Below are positions 17,941 to 26,611 of a stretch of DNA of 64,000 bases, one piece after another. The translations under genes and the position numbers were made by a program. This DNA comes from Cytophagales bacterium (GTDB lineage Bacteria; Bacteroidota; Bacteroidia; Cytophagales; Thermoflexibacteraceae): the NCBI GenBank assembly GCA_013299115.1, contig JAAFKA010000013.1, positions 62,001-126,000 on the forward strand. The letters are read 5' to 3'. Numbering within the stretch: the stretch's first letter is position 1; every line of letters begins with the position of its first letter. Under the pieces are notes generated by a model, which searched no databases, was not told the origin of the DNA, and worked only from the letters and a program-made list of their open reading frames with translations.

Positions 17941-19065
17941 TTACTTGCAACAGCCCAACAACAACTCCACCATACTTGCCCACTGAAATCGAGGTTTTTC
18001 TTGTCGAATATTGGCTGTAAATTCAGTTTGTCTTTGGTTTACCACAAAATCGTGAATAGCATCTGCCACAGCTTTTGCCTCTACTTTTACCACATAACCC
18101 ACTTTGCCATCGGGAATTATCTCACTCAACCCGCCAACATCTGTTACCACAATAGGTTTTTCGAAGTGATAGGCAACTTGCGAAACGCCGCTTTGTGTGG
18201 CGTGTTTGTAGGGCTGCACCAACAAATCGGCAGCCGAAAAATAGGTAGCTACCTCCGAAGAAGGGATAAAATGCGTAGCCCTGATGATTTTGCTCTCCAA
18301 ATTATAGTTGCGAATCAACTCCTCGTATTTTTCTTGGTTTTCATAAAATTCTCCTGCAATTATCAACCGAAGTGGCAAATTTTGCAATCTTTTATCTGCC
18401 AAAGCCTCCAACAGCAAATCCAATCCTTTGTAAGCCCTGATAAAACCGAAAAAAAGCAAATAAGTAAAGTCTGTTGGTAGTTGCAATTTTGCTAAGGCTG
18501 CATTTCTATCTATTGCCTCTCCGTAGGTATCGTAAATGGGGTGAGGGTGATAAAAATGCTGTTTCTTGGGTGCAAAAACGGCTGCATCTGCCAAAACTGA
18601 CCTCGACATAGCCACCACTGCATCGCAAGCCGACAAAAAATAGCGGATAAACAAAGCATCACCTATTCTTTTTTCGTGTGGCACTATGTTGTCTGTAATC
18701 GTAACAATGGGTGTGGATTTTGGTAGCAAACGCAAAAAAGTACCCAAACAAGGCGACAGAAACGGCAACCAAAACCGACAAACAACCAAATCAAATTGCT
18801 TTTTTCTATATGCCAAGCCCATTATCAACCAATTCAGAGGATTGACAGAATTGAGTTTGCTCTGAATGGCAAGCCCTTGCGGTGCAGGCTCGTCTGTAAA
18901 TTGCGAAGTACCAGGAAATAGGAAATCAGGGTATTGCAAACTGAAACTCAACAACTCTACTTCATGCCCCGCCTCCATAAAAGCCTGTGCCAATCTTTCA
19001 CTCGAAGCAGCAATGCCCCCACGCAAGGGGTGGGCAGGACTCACAATCAAGATTTTTTTACGCAT
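17941..19065 (-). CDS. Glycosyltransferase, GT4 family
   Basis: A 374-residue cytoplasmic, membrane-associated transferase that would move a sugar from an activated nucleotide sugar to a glycan or lipid acceptor. The ATG at 19065 gives the family-typical start MRKKILIVSPAHPLRGGIA with the glycine-rich loop; the frame itself extends to a TTG at 19104. The C-terminal Rossmann half has YLLFFGFIRAYKGLDLLLEA and the nucleotide-sugar site in HFEKPIVVTDVGGLSEIIPD with GKVGYVV, matching the GT4 E-x7-E region. It is not in a polysaccharide cluster, so the product is unknown. Its start lies close to the rpsL promoter on the other strand. Confidence 0.85.
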   Translation of the reverse strand: MRKKILIVSPAHPLRGGIAASSERLAQAFMEAGHEVELLSFSLQYPDFLFPGTSQFTDEPAPQGLAIQSKLNSVNPLNWLIMGLAYRKKQFDLVVCRFWLPFLSPCLGTFLRLLPKSTPIVTITDNIVPHEKRIGDALFIRYFLSACDAVVAMSRSVLADAAVFAPKKQHFYHPHPIYDTYGEAIDRNAALAKLQLPTDFTYLLFFGFIRAYKGLDLLLEALADKRLQNLPLRLIIAGEFYENQEKYEELIRNYNLESKIIRATHFIPSSEVATYFSAADLLVQPYKHATQSGVSQVAYHFEKPIVVTDVGGLSEIIPDGKVGYVVKVEAKAVADAIHDFVVNQRQTEFTANIRQEKPRFQWASMVELLLGCCK

Positions 19066-19092
19066 AAAAGACCGAAAAATTTGATAAACATT

Positions 19093-19122
19093 TTGTATAA
19101 TCAAACAAAGCTATTATCTTTG
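19093..19122 (+). promoter_or_regulatory. Bacteroidota promoter for rpsL
   Basis: TTG at 19093-19095, a 19-base spacer, then TATCTTTG at 19115-19122. The rpsL ATG is at 19174. On the other strand, 19106-19113 reads TAGCTTTG, a possible -7 element for the divergent glycosyltransferase, so the two promoters may overlap. Confidence 0.78.
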
Positions 19123-19173
19123 CGGACTAAAATCACTAAGAAGTCTAAAAAAATTCTAAATTTATTTTCATAA

Positions 19174-19605
19174 ATGCCTACAATACAACAGTTAGTAAGG
19201 AAAGGAAGGGAAAAAATAACCTTTAAATCTAAATCTCCAGCGTTGGACTCTTGTCCGCAACGCAGAGGGGTTTGCACAAGGGTATATACAACGACACCAA
19301 AAAAACCAAACTCAGCTCTACGCAAAGTGGCTCGTGTACGTTTGTCTAATACCAAAGAAGTAAACGCATACATTCCGGGCGAAGGTCATAACTTGCAAGA
19401 ACACTCTATCGTCTTAATCAGAGGCGGAAGGGTAAAAGACTTGCCAGGTGTACGTTACCACATTGTAAGGGGTGCCTTAGACACCGCAGGTGTAAATGGA
19501 AGAAAACAACGCCGTTCTAAATACGGTGCAAAAAGACCAAAACCAGGTCAAGCAGCACCAGTAGGAAAAGGCGGAAAAGGAGCAGCACCAGCAAAGAAAA
19601 AATAA
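19174..19605 (+). CDS. rpsL: 30S ribosomal protein S12
   Basis: A 143-residue protein of the small ribosomal subunit decoding centre. The core is textbook: [42 protein letters not shown], and [17 protein letters not shown]. The two lysines of TPKKPNS are of the streptomycin-sensitive type, and the Asp of KDLPG, often methylthiolated, is present. The C-terminus has an extra Lys/Gly/Ala/Pro-rich tail of about 20 residues ([20 protein letters not shown]). The gene has its own promoter and a strong terminator, and is not followed by rpsG and fusA, the usual partners. Confidence 0.98.
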   Translation: MPTIQQLVRKGREKITFKSKSPALDSCPQRRGVCTRVYTTTPKKPNSALRKVARVRLSNTKEVNAYIPGEGHNLQEHSIVLIRGGRVKDLPGVRYHIVRGALDTAGVNGRKQRRSKYGAKRPKPGQAAPVGKGGKGAAPAKKK

Positions 19606-19628
19606 TTTTTGCAAGACTTTTTCAAAAG

Positions 19629-19665
19629 ACAACCCCACAAAAGTTTTATGCTTTTGTGGGGTTGT
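19629..19665 (+). terminator. Strong terminator after rpsL
   Basis: Perfect 15-bp arms, ACAACCCCACAAAAG (19629-19643) and its complement (19651-19665), with a 7-base loop, 24 bases after the rpsL stop. Confidence 0.9.
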
Positions 19666-19703
19666 TTATCTATGTAAAACAGTAACACCTAATTTCAGAT
19701 GAT

Positions 19704-19985
19704 ATGAACAAAAAACTATTAATTGCTTATCTGTCTTTTTGCTCTTGTTTGTTGGGCTTGTTTGCAAGTTTTTTATTGAGTAGTTTTTTGGATACCAAAA
19801 CCACTGCCAACCAAAAAGCTAAGAGCAAATTAGCTACCAATTTATTGTTAGTTGATTTTTGTCTTTCTACCGAGTCGCGGCATACTCGGCATTTTACTAT
19901 GCCTGAAACTATAGCACCTTTTCAGGATTTGCCTGCTTACCACGACCATTTTCCAAGTTCTATGTTTTTGGTAAAAAAGCAATAA
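19704..19985 (+). CDS. Small hypothetical protein with one N-terminal membrane segment
   Basis: A 93-residue frame starting at the ATG at 19704. Residues of about 4-30 are strongly hydrophobic (LLIAYLSFCSCLLGLFASFL) and would serve as an uncleaved anchor or signal. The rest has no recognised domain; the C-terminal part includes RHTRHFTMPETIAPF and ends in VKKQ. It ends 5 bases before the convergent folE stop. Coding potential is plausible from codon use and from the terminator that separates it from rpsL, but it could be non-coding. Confidence 0.45.
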   Translation: MNKKLLIAYLSFCSCLLGLFASFLLSSFLDTKTTANQKAKSKLATNLLLVDFCLSTESRHTRHFTMPETIAPFQDLPAYHDHFPSSMFLVKKQ

Positions 19986-19990
19986 CAGCA

Positions 19991-20725
19991 TTATTTGCCC
20001 ACATACTTCAGAAACTCTGCTCTGGTGGCTTCGTTTTGAAATTTGCCATGATAAGCCGCCGTAACCGTGCTGCTATTCACGTCTTGCACACCACGTGAGG
20101 ACACGCAAAGGTGGACAGCATCTATAACCACTGCTACGTCTTCGCTTTGCAAAACTCTTTTGAGTTCTTCGGCTATCTGCACAGTGAGCCTTTCTTGCAC
20201 TTGTGGACGTTTGGCAAAATACTGCACAATTCTGTTTAGTTTCGACAAGCCAATGACCTTGCCATTGGCAACATAAGCAATGTGTGCCTTGCCAATGATA
20301 GGAACAAAATGATGCTCGCAATTAGAATAAAACGTAATGTCTTTTTCTACCAACATTTCGTTGTATTTGTATTTATTGTCAAACAGCTTGACATCGGGCT
20401 TGTTTTTCGGATTCAGTCCGCTAAACACCTCTTTTACGTACATTTTGGCTACGCGGTGTGGCGTACCTCGCAGGCTGTCGTCATTGAGGTCTAAGCCCAA
20501 AATGTTCATAATTTCTGCAAAATGTTTTTCTATTGCAGCTATTTTGGTTTCGTCACTCATCAGAAAAGCATCGGCACGCATAGGCGTATCAAAAGACGTT
20601 GCAATGTGTTCGTCACCGATGGTATCTATCAACTGCATTTCGTCTATGGTTTTTTTCTGTTTGGTGTGTGCAAAACCATTGCCATTAATTGGCGGGGTAC
20701 TCAACAAAGTTTCTTTCAGTTTCAT
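19991..20725 (-). CDS. folE: GTP cyclohydrolase I
   Basis: Cytoplasmic zinc enzyme that converts GTP to 7,8-dihydroneopterin triphosphate, the first step of folate and biopterin synthesis. Diagnostic pieces are RGTPHRVAKMYVKEVFSGL, the zinc and active-site segment SNCEHHFVPIIGKAH, SKLNRIVQYFAKRPQVQERL, and CVSSRGVQD with the third zinc Cys. At 244 residues it is longer than usual. The ATG at 20725 makes a 41-base overlap with the upstream pterin synthase; the internal ATG at 20638 (MQLIDTIGDEH) would remove the overlap and leave a normal length, and may be the true start. Confidence 0.95.
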   Translation of the reverse strand: MKLKETLLSTPPINGNGFAHTKQKKTIDEMQLIDTIGDEHIATSFDTPMRADAFLMSDETKIAAIEKHFAEIMNILGLDLNDDSLRGTPHRVAKMYVKEVFSGLNPKNKPDVKLFDNKYKYNEMLVEKDITFYSNCEHHFVPIIGKAHIAYVANGKVIGLSKLNRIVQYFAKRPQVQERLTVQIAEELKRVLQSEDVAVVIDAVHLCVSSRGVQDVNSSTVTAAYHGKFQNEATRAEFLKYVGK

Positions 20726-21095
20726 AGAGAGTTACTTTTAAATCGTGTTTTTTGTCTATCTGTTTACGCAAAATATTGTAAATCACTACGGCTATATTTT
20801 CTGCCGTAGGGTTGAGGTGTTTAAACTCCTCAATATCGAGGTTCAGGTTGCGGTGGTCTAACTTATCAACAATTTCGGTTTTGATAAGTTCACTCAATAC
20901 TTTCATATCTACCACATAACCTGTTTCTTCATCTACTTCGCCTACCACTTTTACTATCAACTCGTAGTTATGTCCGTGATAGTATTTGTTGTTACACTTG
21001 CCAAAAACTTTTTCGTTTTTTTCGTCACTCCAATTCGGGTTGTTCAGACGATGGGCAGCATTAAAATGTTCTTTGCGGAAAACTGCAACTTTCAT
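20685..21095 (-). CDS. 6-pyruvoyltetrahydropterin synthase / QueD family protein
   Basis: A 136-residue zinc enzyme acting on dihydroneopterin triphosphate, the product of the FolE encoded directly downstream. Zinc-binding histidines are visible in EHFNAAHRL and YHGHNYEL; the catalytic Cys is in FGKCNN and the Glu near the end is in LYETERNFVEY. The FGKCNN...HGHNY and LDHRNLN segments look closer to the biopterin-type (PTPS) than to the short queuosine-type QueD, but both are possible. Coupling with folE (overlap of up to 41 bases, same strand) supports a joint pterin pathway. Confidence in the family is high, in the exact product moderate. Confidence 0.9.
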   Translation of the reverse strand: MKVAVFRKEHFNAAHRLNNPNWSDEKNEKVFGKCNNKYYHGHNYELIVKVVGEVDEETGYVVDMKVLSELIKTEIVDKLDHRNLNLDIEEFKHLNPTAENIAVVIYNILRKQIDKKHDLKVTLYETERNFVEYPAN

Positions 21096-21190
21096 GTAGT
21101 TGGGGTTAAAAATAAAAATTAGATAAAGCCTTGTAAATCAAAGACAATTTTAATGTGCAAAAAGTTCTTTTTATGTACTCTTTGCAAATA

Positions 21191-21353
21191 CCACACGCTA
21201 AAGCGTATGTTACAAACACCACACGCAAGGCGTATGTTACGAACACCACACGCAAGGCGTATGTTACAAACACCACACGCAAGGCGTATGTTACGAACAC
21301 CACACGCAAGGCGTATGTTACAAACACCACACACAAGGCGTATGTTACATTCA
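21191..21353. repeat. 27-bp minisatellite, six units
   Basis: Units start at 21191 (28 bp), 21219, 21246, 21273, 21300 and 21327. The consensus begins CCACACGCAAGGCGTATGTT. Each unit holds a small hairpin ACGC-AAG-GCGT. The base after the ttac of successive units alternates a, g, a, g, a, which gives a higher-order 54-bp period. It lies in the 382-base gene-free stretch 21096-21477, upstream of both flanking genes. Confidence 0.95.
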
Positions 21354-21477
21354 TAATAACGTGATTAAAAATATTTTGTTTAAGTTATTGTGTTAAATAT
21401 TAAACAAAAACAATTTATAGATTTCCAGAGGTTTGGAATAAAAGTTGTTTATAAAGTATCAAATAACTTTTTGTGAT

Positions 21478-21957
21478 ATGAATAGCATTATGATTAAAAC
21501 CTTGCTACCATTTTTAATTTTATTGGGGTTGGTGGTCTTGTTCGTAAACAAAGACACGCAAGCCGCCGTTGCTGCCAAAGAACCCTCTGCCATTCATTGG
21601 TTGAGTTTGGAGGAAGCTGTGCTGCTCTCCGAAAAAGAACGGAAACCTATTTTGGTTAATATTCACGCAGCGTGGAGTGGTGGGTGCAAAAAAATGGAAA
21701 ACGAAACTTTTTCTAAGCCTGCCATTGTGGATTATATCAACGCCAATTATTATGCTGTCCGCATCAATGCCGACCAGCAAAAAATGATAAAAATTCAAAA
21801 TCAGGTCATTGGTTTGCCACAATTGAGCCAATATTTGACAAAAGTAGAAAGTTATCCTTCTATGATTTATATCAACAAAGACAAAGTAATGACTACTGTT
21901 CCTGGTTATCAAAACTCCCACGATTTTGAAATGTATTTGCGGTATTTTGGAAAATAG
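21478..21957 (+). CDS. Thioredoxin-like protein with an incomplete CxxC motif
   Basis: A 159-residue exported or membrane-anchored protein from the ATG at 21478 (the frame reaches a TTG at 21445). Residues of about 6-22 form a membrane helix (LLPFLILLGLVVLF). The thioredoxin fold follows: KPILVNIHAAWSGGCKKMEN, where only the second Cys (C70) of the usual WCxxCK remains and Ser67 replaces the first, then FSKPAIVDYINANYYAVRIN and the cis-Pro region VESYPSMIYI. DUF255-like thioredoxins of this type help in redox repair or cytochrome maturation; without the attacking Cys it cannot be a standard disulfide reductase. No operon partner. Confidence 0.8.
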   Translation: MNSIMIKTLLPFLILLGLVVLFVNKDTQAAVAAKEPSAIHWLSLEEAVLLSEKERKPILVNIHAAWSGGCKKMENETFSKPAIVDYINANYYAVRINADQQKMIKIQNQVIGLPQLSQYLTKVESYPSMIYINKDKVMTTVPGYQNSHDFEMYLRYFGK

Positions 21958-22066
21958 CAAAGAGCAAAGACACAAGCAAAGACACCAATTAAGTTTATCT
22001 TATTGAAAAGGCAACAAATAATAAAAATATAAGTTATTTTTGTATCATTATCAAAAATAACTATTC

Positions 22067-23293
22067 ATGCCACGCACCAAATTAAAATTACTTTGTTACA
22101 CTTTGATTTTGGCAGCTTTTTTTGCCTGTTCTAAAACAGAGGAAACACCCAAAACAGCCCAACGTGGCAAAATGATTAGCCAAACCAAAGTAGGCTTGGC
22201 TGTTTATGAAAAAAGCCAAATTGTGTTGGCTTTTCAGTTACTTTCACCCGCAGCAGCCCAAAGCATCAAGCCTGAATATGATGTTGCCCTCTACAAAGTG
22301 CTATACGAAACCATAGACCCTTCGGGCAATGCCATACAAGCATCGGGTTTGGTGGCTATTCCGCAACAGGTTACGAAGGCATTGCCTTTGGCAAGTTTTC
22401 ATCATGGCACCGTACTGAAAAAAACAGATGTACCTTCGCAATTAGGGACAGGTTTTCAGGTGGGTTTAGCCTTCGGTACGGAGGGGTATGTAACGGCAAT
22501 GCCCGACTTTTTGGGCTTGGGAGAAAGTCCCATGTTGCACCCTTATATGCACGCAGCTACAGAGGCAACAGCTTGTGTAGATATGTTGCGAGCCACCAAA
22601 GAACTCTGTAAAACCTTGTCTATCAACCTCAACGACCAATTATTTATCTTTGGTTATTCGCAAGGAGGTCACGTTACGTTGGCGGTGCAGAAAGAAATAG
22701 AGGCAAAACACGCCACCGAATTTAAAATTACGGCAAGTTCGCCAATGGCTGCCCCTACAGATTTGAGTGGTTTGCAGATGGATAGTTTGTTGAAACCAAC
22801 GCCTTATGTTGCACCTTCTTACCTGCCTTATGTATTGTTTTCGCAAAATCCAATTTACAAAATGTATCCCGATGTGCCAAGTGCTTTGGCAAGTCCTTAC
22901 AATACGACTTTGCCACCGTTTTTTACAGCAGCCATGCCTTTTAGCAGTGCAGAATTGGAAGCTATTTTGCCTGCAAGCAAAATACCAACGGCAATTTTGA
23001 AACCCGAAGAGTTGCAAAAAATTAGAACCAACCGCCAAACTCACCCTACTGTGCTTGCCCTTCGCAACAGTGATGTGTATGATTGGAAACCCGTAGCCCC
23101 CTTAAAATTCTGCCATTGCGATGCAGACCGACACGTTTATTACGAAAATGCAGTAAAGGCAAAGCAGTTTTTTGAAAGAAATGGTGCCCCAACTATCGAG
23201 ATAATCAATCCTTTGCGTGGCGGTGACCACAATACTTGCCTCCTGCCCAGCATTATTTGGGCAAAAGGTTGGTTTAATACCTTGAAAAAGTAA
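22067..23293 (+). CDS. Alpha/beta-hydrolase lipoprotein, secretory lipase-like
   Basis: A 408-residue lipoprotein. The signal peptide ends at the lipobox FFAC|SK (Cys near residue 21). The hydrolase core has the nucleophile elbow IFGYSQGGHVTLAV (catalytic Ser in GYSQG), preceded by VTAMPDFLGLGESP. The other catalytic residues are probably the Asp in CHCDADRHVYYENA and the His in RGGDHNTCL near the end. It resembles the LIP family of fungal and bacterial secreted lipases. The substrate, likely an ester or lipid outside the cell, is not known. It is a single gene; a TATTTTTG at 22035-22042 may be its -7 element. Confidence 0.82.
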   Translation: MPRTKLKLLCYTLILAAFFACSKTEETPKTAQRGKMISQTKVGLAVYEKSQIVLAFQLLSPAAAQSIKPEYDVALYKVLYETIDPSGNAIQASGLVAIPQQVTKALPLASFHHGTVLKKTDVPSQLGTGFQVGLAFGTEGYVTAMPDFLGLGESPMLHPYMHAATEATACVDMLRATKELCKTLSINLNDQLFIFGYSQGGHVTLAVQKEIEAKHATEFKITASSPMAAPTDLSGLQMDSLLKPTPYVAPSYLPYVLFSQNPIYKMYPDVPSALASPYNTTLPPFFTAAMPFSSAELEAILPASKIPTAILKPEELQKIRTNRQTHPTVLALRNSDVYDWKPVAPLKFCHCDADRHVYYENAVKAKQFFERNGAPTIEIINPLRGGDHNTCLLPSIIWAKGWFNTLKK

Positions 23294-23425
23294 AAGTTTA
23301 CTTTATTCAAGGGGTTGTCTTCTGGCAACTAAATAGTTCTACTATAATTTATTTGCTCGGTTTTATCAAATCCCACAAAATGCAAGTTAGTTGTCTAAGA
23401 CCACGCAACGTAACTAATTTCTCCC

Positions 23426-23518
23426 GGAATGATAATTAAATAAACTGTCTTTTCTTACAATTCATTTTCTAAGTCCGTTAGGACTTAAAAAAAAGGTAGT
23501 TTATTTAATTATCATTCC
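23426..23518. repeat. 93-bp nested-hairpin element (21-bp inverted repeat ends)
   Basis: The ends, 23426-23446 and 23498-23518, are a perfect 21-bp inverted repeat beginning GGAATGATAATTAAATAAAC. Inside, AAGTCC-gtta-GGACTT forms a second hairpin at 23471-23486. There is no coding capacity. It lies between the lipase-like gene and the Rpn gene and looks like a miniature element or a strong structured RNA. Confidence 0.85.
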
Positions 23519-23572
23519 TTTAAAACTTTTTAAGTCTTTTTCATATCTTTGCCCTATAAATAACAAAAAACT

Positions 23573-24415
23573 ATGCTCGGAAACTTAGCAAATGAAGTCA
23601 TCTTCAAAAAGGCTTTTACAGATAAATTTGTCTTGCAATGTTTGGTAAGGGATTTATTTAACGTGGACTTTGTGCCTGCAACAGTAGAAACTGAAAAACG
23701 GTTTGTCGCAACGGCGAACCGACCTAAAATAGCCCATATTGACTTCAACAGTAACGACTGCCGATACGACATCTTTGCCCAAAGCAAAGACCAACGAGTG
23801 ATTGTAGAAATTCAGAAGGTCGACTACGACTATAATTTTGACAGATTTTTGTTGTATCACAATATGGCAATAGCCGAGATGCAACGCAATTCAAAAGAAT
23901 ACAAAACTGATAAAGTTGTTTACACCATTGCGGTTTTTACAGGCAAATATGTAGGGACTGAAAGAAACGGCAAAATAGTAGAAAGAGATATTTTGTTCCA
24001 CCACAGCAATTTATTCGATTTAGAGGGCAAAGAGTTTGACGTGTTTGGACACAAATTAATTTTCTTAAACCATCATTACATCAAAGATACCACACCAGAA
24101 GGGTATAGAGATTGGTTAAGTTTGGTAAAAGAGTCAATCAAAAATCCTGAAAACCCAAGCATTAACCTCAAAAATCATGGTGTAAAAAAGGTTGCTGAAT
24201 TGATTGATTATGAACAACTTAGCCCCGAAGAACTAACAGAAAATAAAAACCGCAATGCAGCAGAAAGTGCAACAGAGGCGTATAGATTGGCAGCAGAAAG
24301 AGAAGGTAAAATCCAAGTTGCTAAGAAAATGCTTAAACGTGGAACTTCAATAGAAATTATAGCAGAAGATACAGGCTTATCTATCGAACAAATCCAAGAA
24401 CTACGAGCAGAGTGA
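23573..24415 (+). CDS. Rpn family recombination-promoting nuclease (PD-(D/E)xK transposase-like)
   Basis: A 280-residue member of the Rpn / PDDEXK transposase-like family. Such proteins stimulate RecA-independent recombination in known cases and are common in multiple copies. The catalytic core is visible: CRYDIFAQSKDQRVIVEIQK (D..ExQ, the family's variant of D..ExK), then FDRFLLYHNMAIAEM. The C-terminal helix-turn segment AKKMLKRGTSIEIIAEDTGL ending in IQELRAE is typical. A possible -7 element TATCTTTG is at 23544-23551. It is followed by dnaG after 38 bases. A paralogue is at 46641-47543. Confidence 0.88.
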   Translation: MLGNLANEVIFKKAFTDKFVLQCLVRDLFNVDFVPATVETEKRFVATANRPKIAHIDFNSNDCRYDIFAQSKDQRVIVEIQKVDYDYNFDRFLLYHNMAIAEMQRNSKEYKTDKVVYTIAVFTGKYVGTERNGKIVERDILFHHSNLFDLEGKEFDVFGHKLIFLNHHYIKDTTPEGYRDWLSLVKESIKNPENPSINLKNHGVKKVAELIDYEQLSPEELTENKNRNAAESATEAYRLAAEREGKIQVAKKMLKRGTSIEIIAEDTGLSIEQIQELRAE

Positions 24416-24453
24416 AACCAATCAATTTAGCAGAGCCTACTAACCAAACGTAA

Positions 24454-26412
24454 ATGTCCATTTCTCCAAACACCATACAAAAAATCCAGCAAGCCGTAGA
24501 AATAGTCGATGTGGTTTCTGACTTTGTGAGCCTGAAAAAGAAAGGCAGTAGTTGGCAAGCCTGTTGCCCTTTTCACAACGAAAGAACTCCATCTTTTTCT
24601 GTATCGCCGAGCAAGGGGATTTTTCATTGTTTTGGTTGCCACAAAGCAGGCAATGCTGTTACCTTTGTGATGGAAGCTGATAAGTGCAGTTACCCAGAGG
24701 CTTTGCGATATTTGGCTAAAAAATACCACATAGAAATAGAGGAAACGCATACCACAGACGAGCAAGCAGCCCAGCAGTCTTTGCGTGAAAGTTTGTTGAT
24801 AGCCTTGCAATTTGCCAAAGAAAAATATAGTCAAGACCTGATGCAAACAGACGAAGGGCAAAGTTTGGGCTTGGGCTACTTCAAAGAAAGAGGTTTTAAT
24901 CAGGCAACTATTCAAAAATTTGAGTTGGGTTATAGCCTCGATGCGTGGCAGGGCTTAGAGAGCAAAGCCTTAGCAAAAGGATTTTCGCAAGAGATTTTGG
25001 AAAAGTCAGGGCTAATTATCAAAAAAGATGATGGCAAAACTTATGACAGGTTTCGGGGTAGGGTAATGTTTCCTATTCATAATTTGGCGGGCAAAACAAT
25101 AGGTTTTGGTGCAAGAACTCTGAAAAAAGACGACAAACCAAAGTACCTAAACAGCCCTGAAACAGAGGTTTATATTAAGAATGAAATTTTGTATGGCATT
25201 TATCAAGCAAAAAATGCAATACGCAATCAAGAGGAATGTTTTTTGACCGAAGGCTATACTGATGTGCTTTCTTTGCACCAAAACGGCATTGAAAACGTGG
25301 TGGCAAGCTCTGGCACTGCCTTAACCGACAATCAAATTCGGTTGATTAAAAGATTTACCGACAATATTACCGTTTTGTATGATGGCGACAGTGCAGGGAT
25401 TAAAGCAGCCTTGCGGGGCATAGATTTGTTGTTGGCACAGGGCATGAACGTAAAAGCTGTTGTATTTCCCGACAACGAAGACCCCGATAGTTATGTACGC
25501 AAAGTAGGTGGCGAGGCTTTTCGGCAATATTTGGCGAGCAAAAGCAAAGATTTTATTACATTCAAGACTGAATTGTATTTGGGCGAGGTTGGTAATGACC
25601 CTGTAAAAAAAGCAGGTATCATTCGCAACATAGTAGAAAGTATATCAAAAATTCCTGATTCTATCAAAAGGGCTGTTTTTTTTAAGCAAACCAGCCAACT
25701 ATTAGGCATCAGCGAAGATATTTTGATTGCTGAAAGTAACAAATTGGTAATAGCCGAACAGAAAAAGGCAAGCCAACAAACTGCCACACAAAACCAAGTA
25801 TTTGCTACTGAACTCCAACAAGATGCGTTGATAGAAGGATTAACAGCCCAAACTTTGGAGGCTGTGAGCAAAGAAAGTGTAGAAAAAATTATAGGTTACC
25901 AAGAAAAAGAAAGTATCCGTCTGCTGCTGCGTTATGGGCAATATTATGTAAATAATGAGCAACAACTTTGGCAATATTTGTTTGAGGAACTGGTCGAAAT
26001 CACGTTTCATACGCCTGTGTATAAAGAAATTTTGACTTTGTACCAAACAGCTACCCAAAAAAACGAGGTGGTAGATGTGGAATATTTAATGGCAAAAGGC
26101 AGTCCCGAAGTGCAAACAATGGTCAGCCACTTGCTTTGGGAGAAGTACAGTATTAGCGAAAATTGGCAGAAAATGTACGGCATTTTTATTCCCCAAGAAA
26201 CAGACGTATTGCCAAAATCTGTTTACTCCAATATTTTGCGACTAAAACATAGATTATTGGAGAAAATTATTGCAGAAAACCTCCAAAAATTACAAAACCT
26301 TGCTGCACCCGAAGAGGAGGAAACTATTTTGACAACGCATTTGCAACTAACCCAAACCAAAAACCAAATTGCAAAATTGCTGGGAAGTGTGGTTACAGGT
26401 TGGGTAAATTGA
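24454..26412 (+). CDS. dnaG: DNA primase
   Basis: A 652-residue replication enzyme that lays down RNA primers for the lagging strand with DnaB helicase. The CHC2 zinc finger is complete: C38, H41 in CCPFHNERTPSF and C59, C62 in FHCFGC. The catalytic core follows with EKSGLI, YDRFRGRVMFPIHNLAGKTIG and the Toprim acidic motifs EGYTDVLSLHQNG, VVASSGTAL and YDGDSAG. The C-terminal 200 residues are helical and would contain the DnaB-binding region. Length is normal for the family. It is in tandem with the Rpn gene rather than with rpsU/rpoD. Confidence 0.97.
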   Translation: MSISPNTIQKIQQAVEIVDVVSDFVSLKKKGSSWQACCPFHNERTPSFSVSPSKGIFHCFGCHKAGNAVTFVMEADKCSYPEALRYLAKKYHIEIEETHTTDEQAAQQSLRESLLIALQFAKEKYSQDLMQTDEGQSLGLGYFKERGFNQATIQKFELGYSLDAWQGLESKALAKGFSQEILEKSGLIIKKDDGKTYDRFRGRVMFPIHNLAGKTIGFGARTLKKDDKPKYLNSPETEVYIKNEILYGIYQAKNAIRNQEECFLTEGYTDVLSLHQNGIENVVASSGTALTDNQIRLIKRFTDNITVLYDGDSAGIKAALRGIDLLLAQGMNVKAVVFPDNEDPDSYVRKVGGEAFRQYLASKSKDFITFKTELYLGEVGNDPVKKAGIIRNIVESISKIPDSIKRAVFFKQTSQLLGISEDILIAESNKLVIAEQKKASQQTATQNQVFATELQQDALIEGLTAQTLEAVSKESVEKIIGYQEKESIRLLLRYGQYYVNNEQQLWQYLFEELVEITFHTPVYKEILTLYQTATQKNEVVDVEYLMAKGSPEVQTMVSHLLWEKYSISENWQKMYGIFIPQETDVLPKSVYSNILRLKHRLLEKIIAENLQKLQNLAAPEEEETILTTHLQLTQTKNQIAKLLGSVVTGWVN

Positions 26413-26442
26413 AAAAGCAAGAAAGAGTTTCAATTCATTTTA

Positions 26443-26544
26443 ACTCCGTAGGAGTGAAATATTTATAGAAAACGTGAACTTCATCACATCAAAACTCCGT
26501 AGGAGTTTTGAAACATACTTTCCAAGTCTTTAAGACTTGGAAAG
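26443..26544. repeat. Three intergenic hairpins between dnaG and prc
   Basis: ACTCC-GTA-GGAGT at 26443-26455, CAAAACTCC-GTA-GGAGTTTTG at 26490-26510, and a 27-base palindrome with arms CTTTCCAAGTCTT at 26518-26544. They sit between two convergent genes and probably terminate transcription from both sides. Confidence 0.75.
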
Positions 26545-26611
26545 CAAAGAGGCATTTGATAAATCAAATATTTGTATTTACACAAAAACTGTCAGACAAC
26601 CAAAACCAACC

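Noticed and set aside
21191-21353. CRISPR array with short repeats
   Set aside because: No unique spacers; units are contiguous.
21155-21364. ORF encoding a repeated RKAYVTNTT protein
   Set aside because: The minisatellite is open in several frames on both strands, so this is a by-product of a repeat with a length divisible by three.
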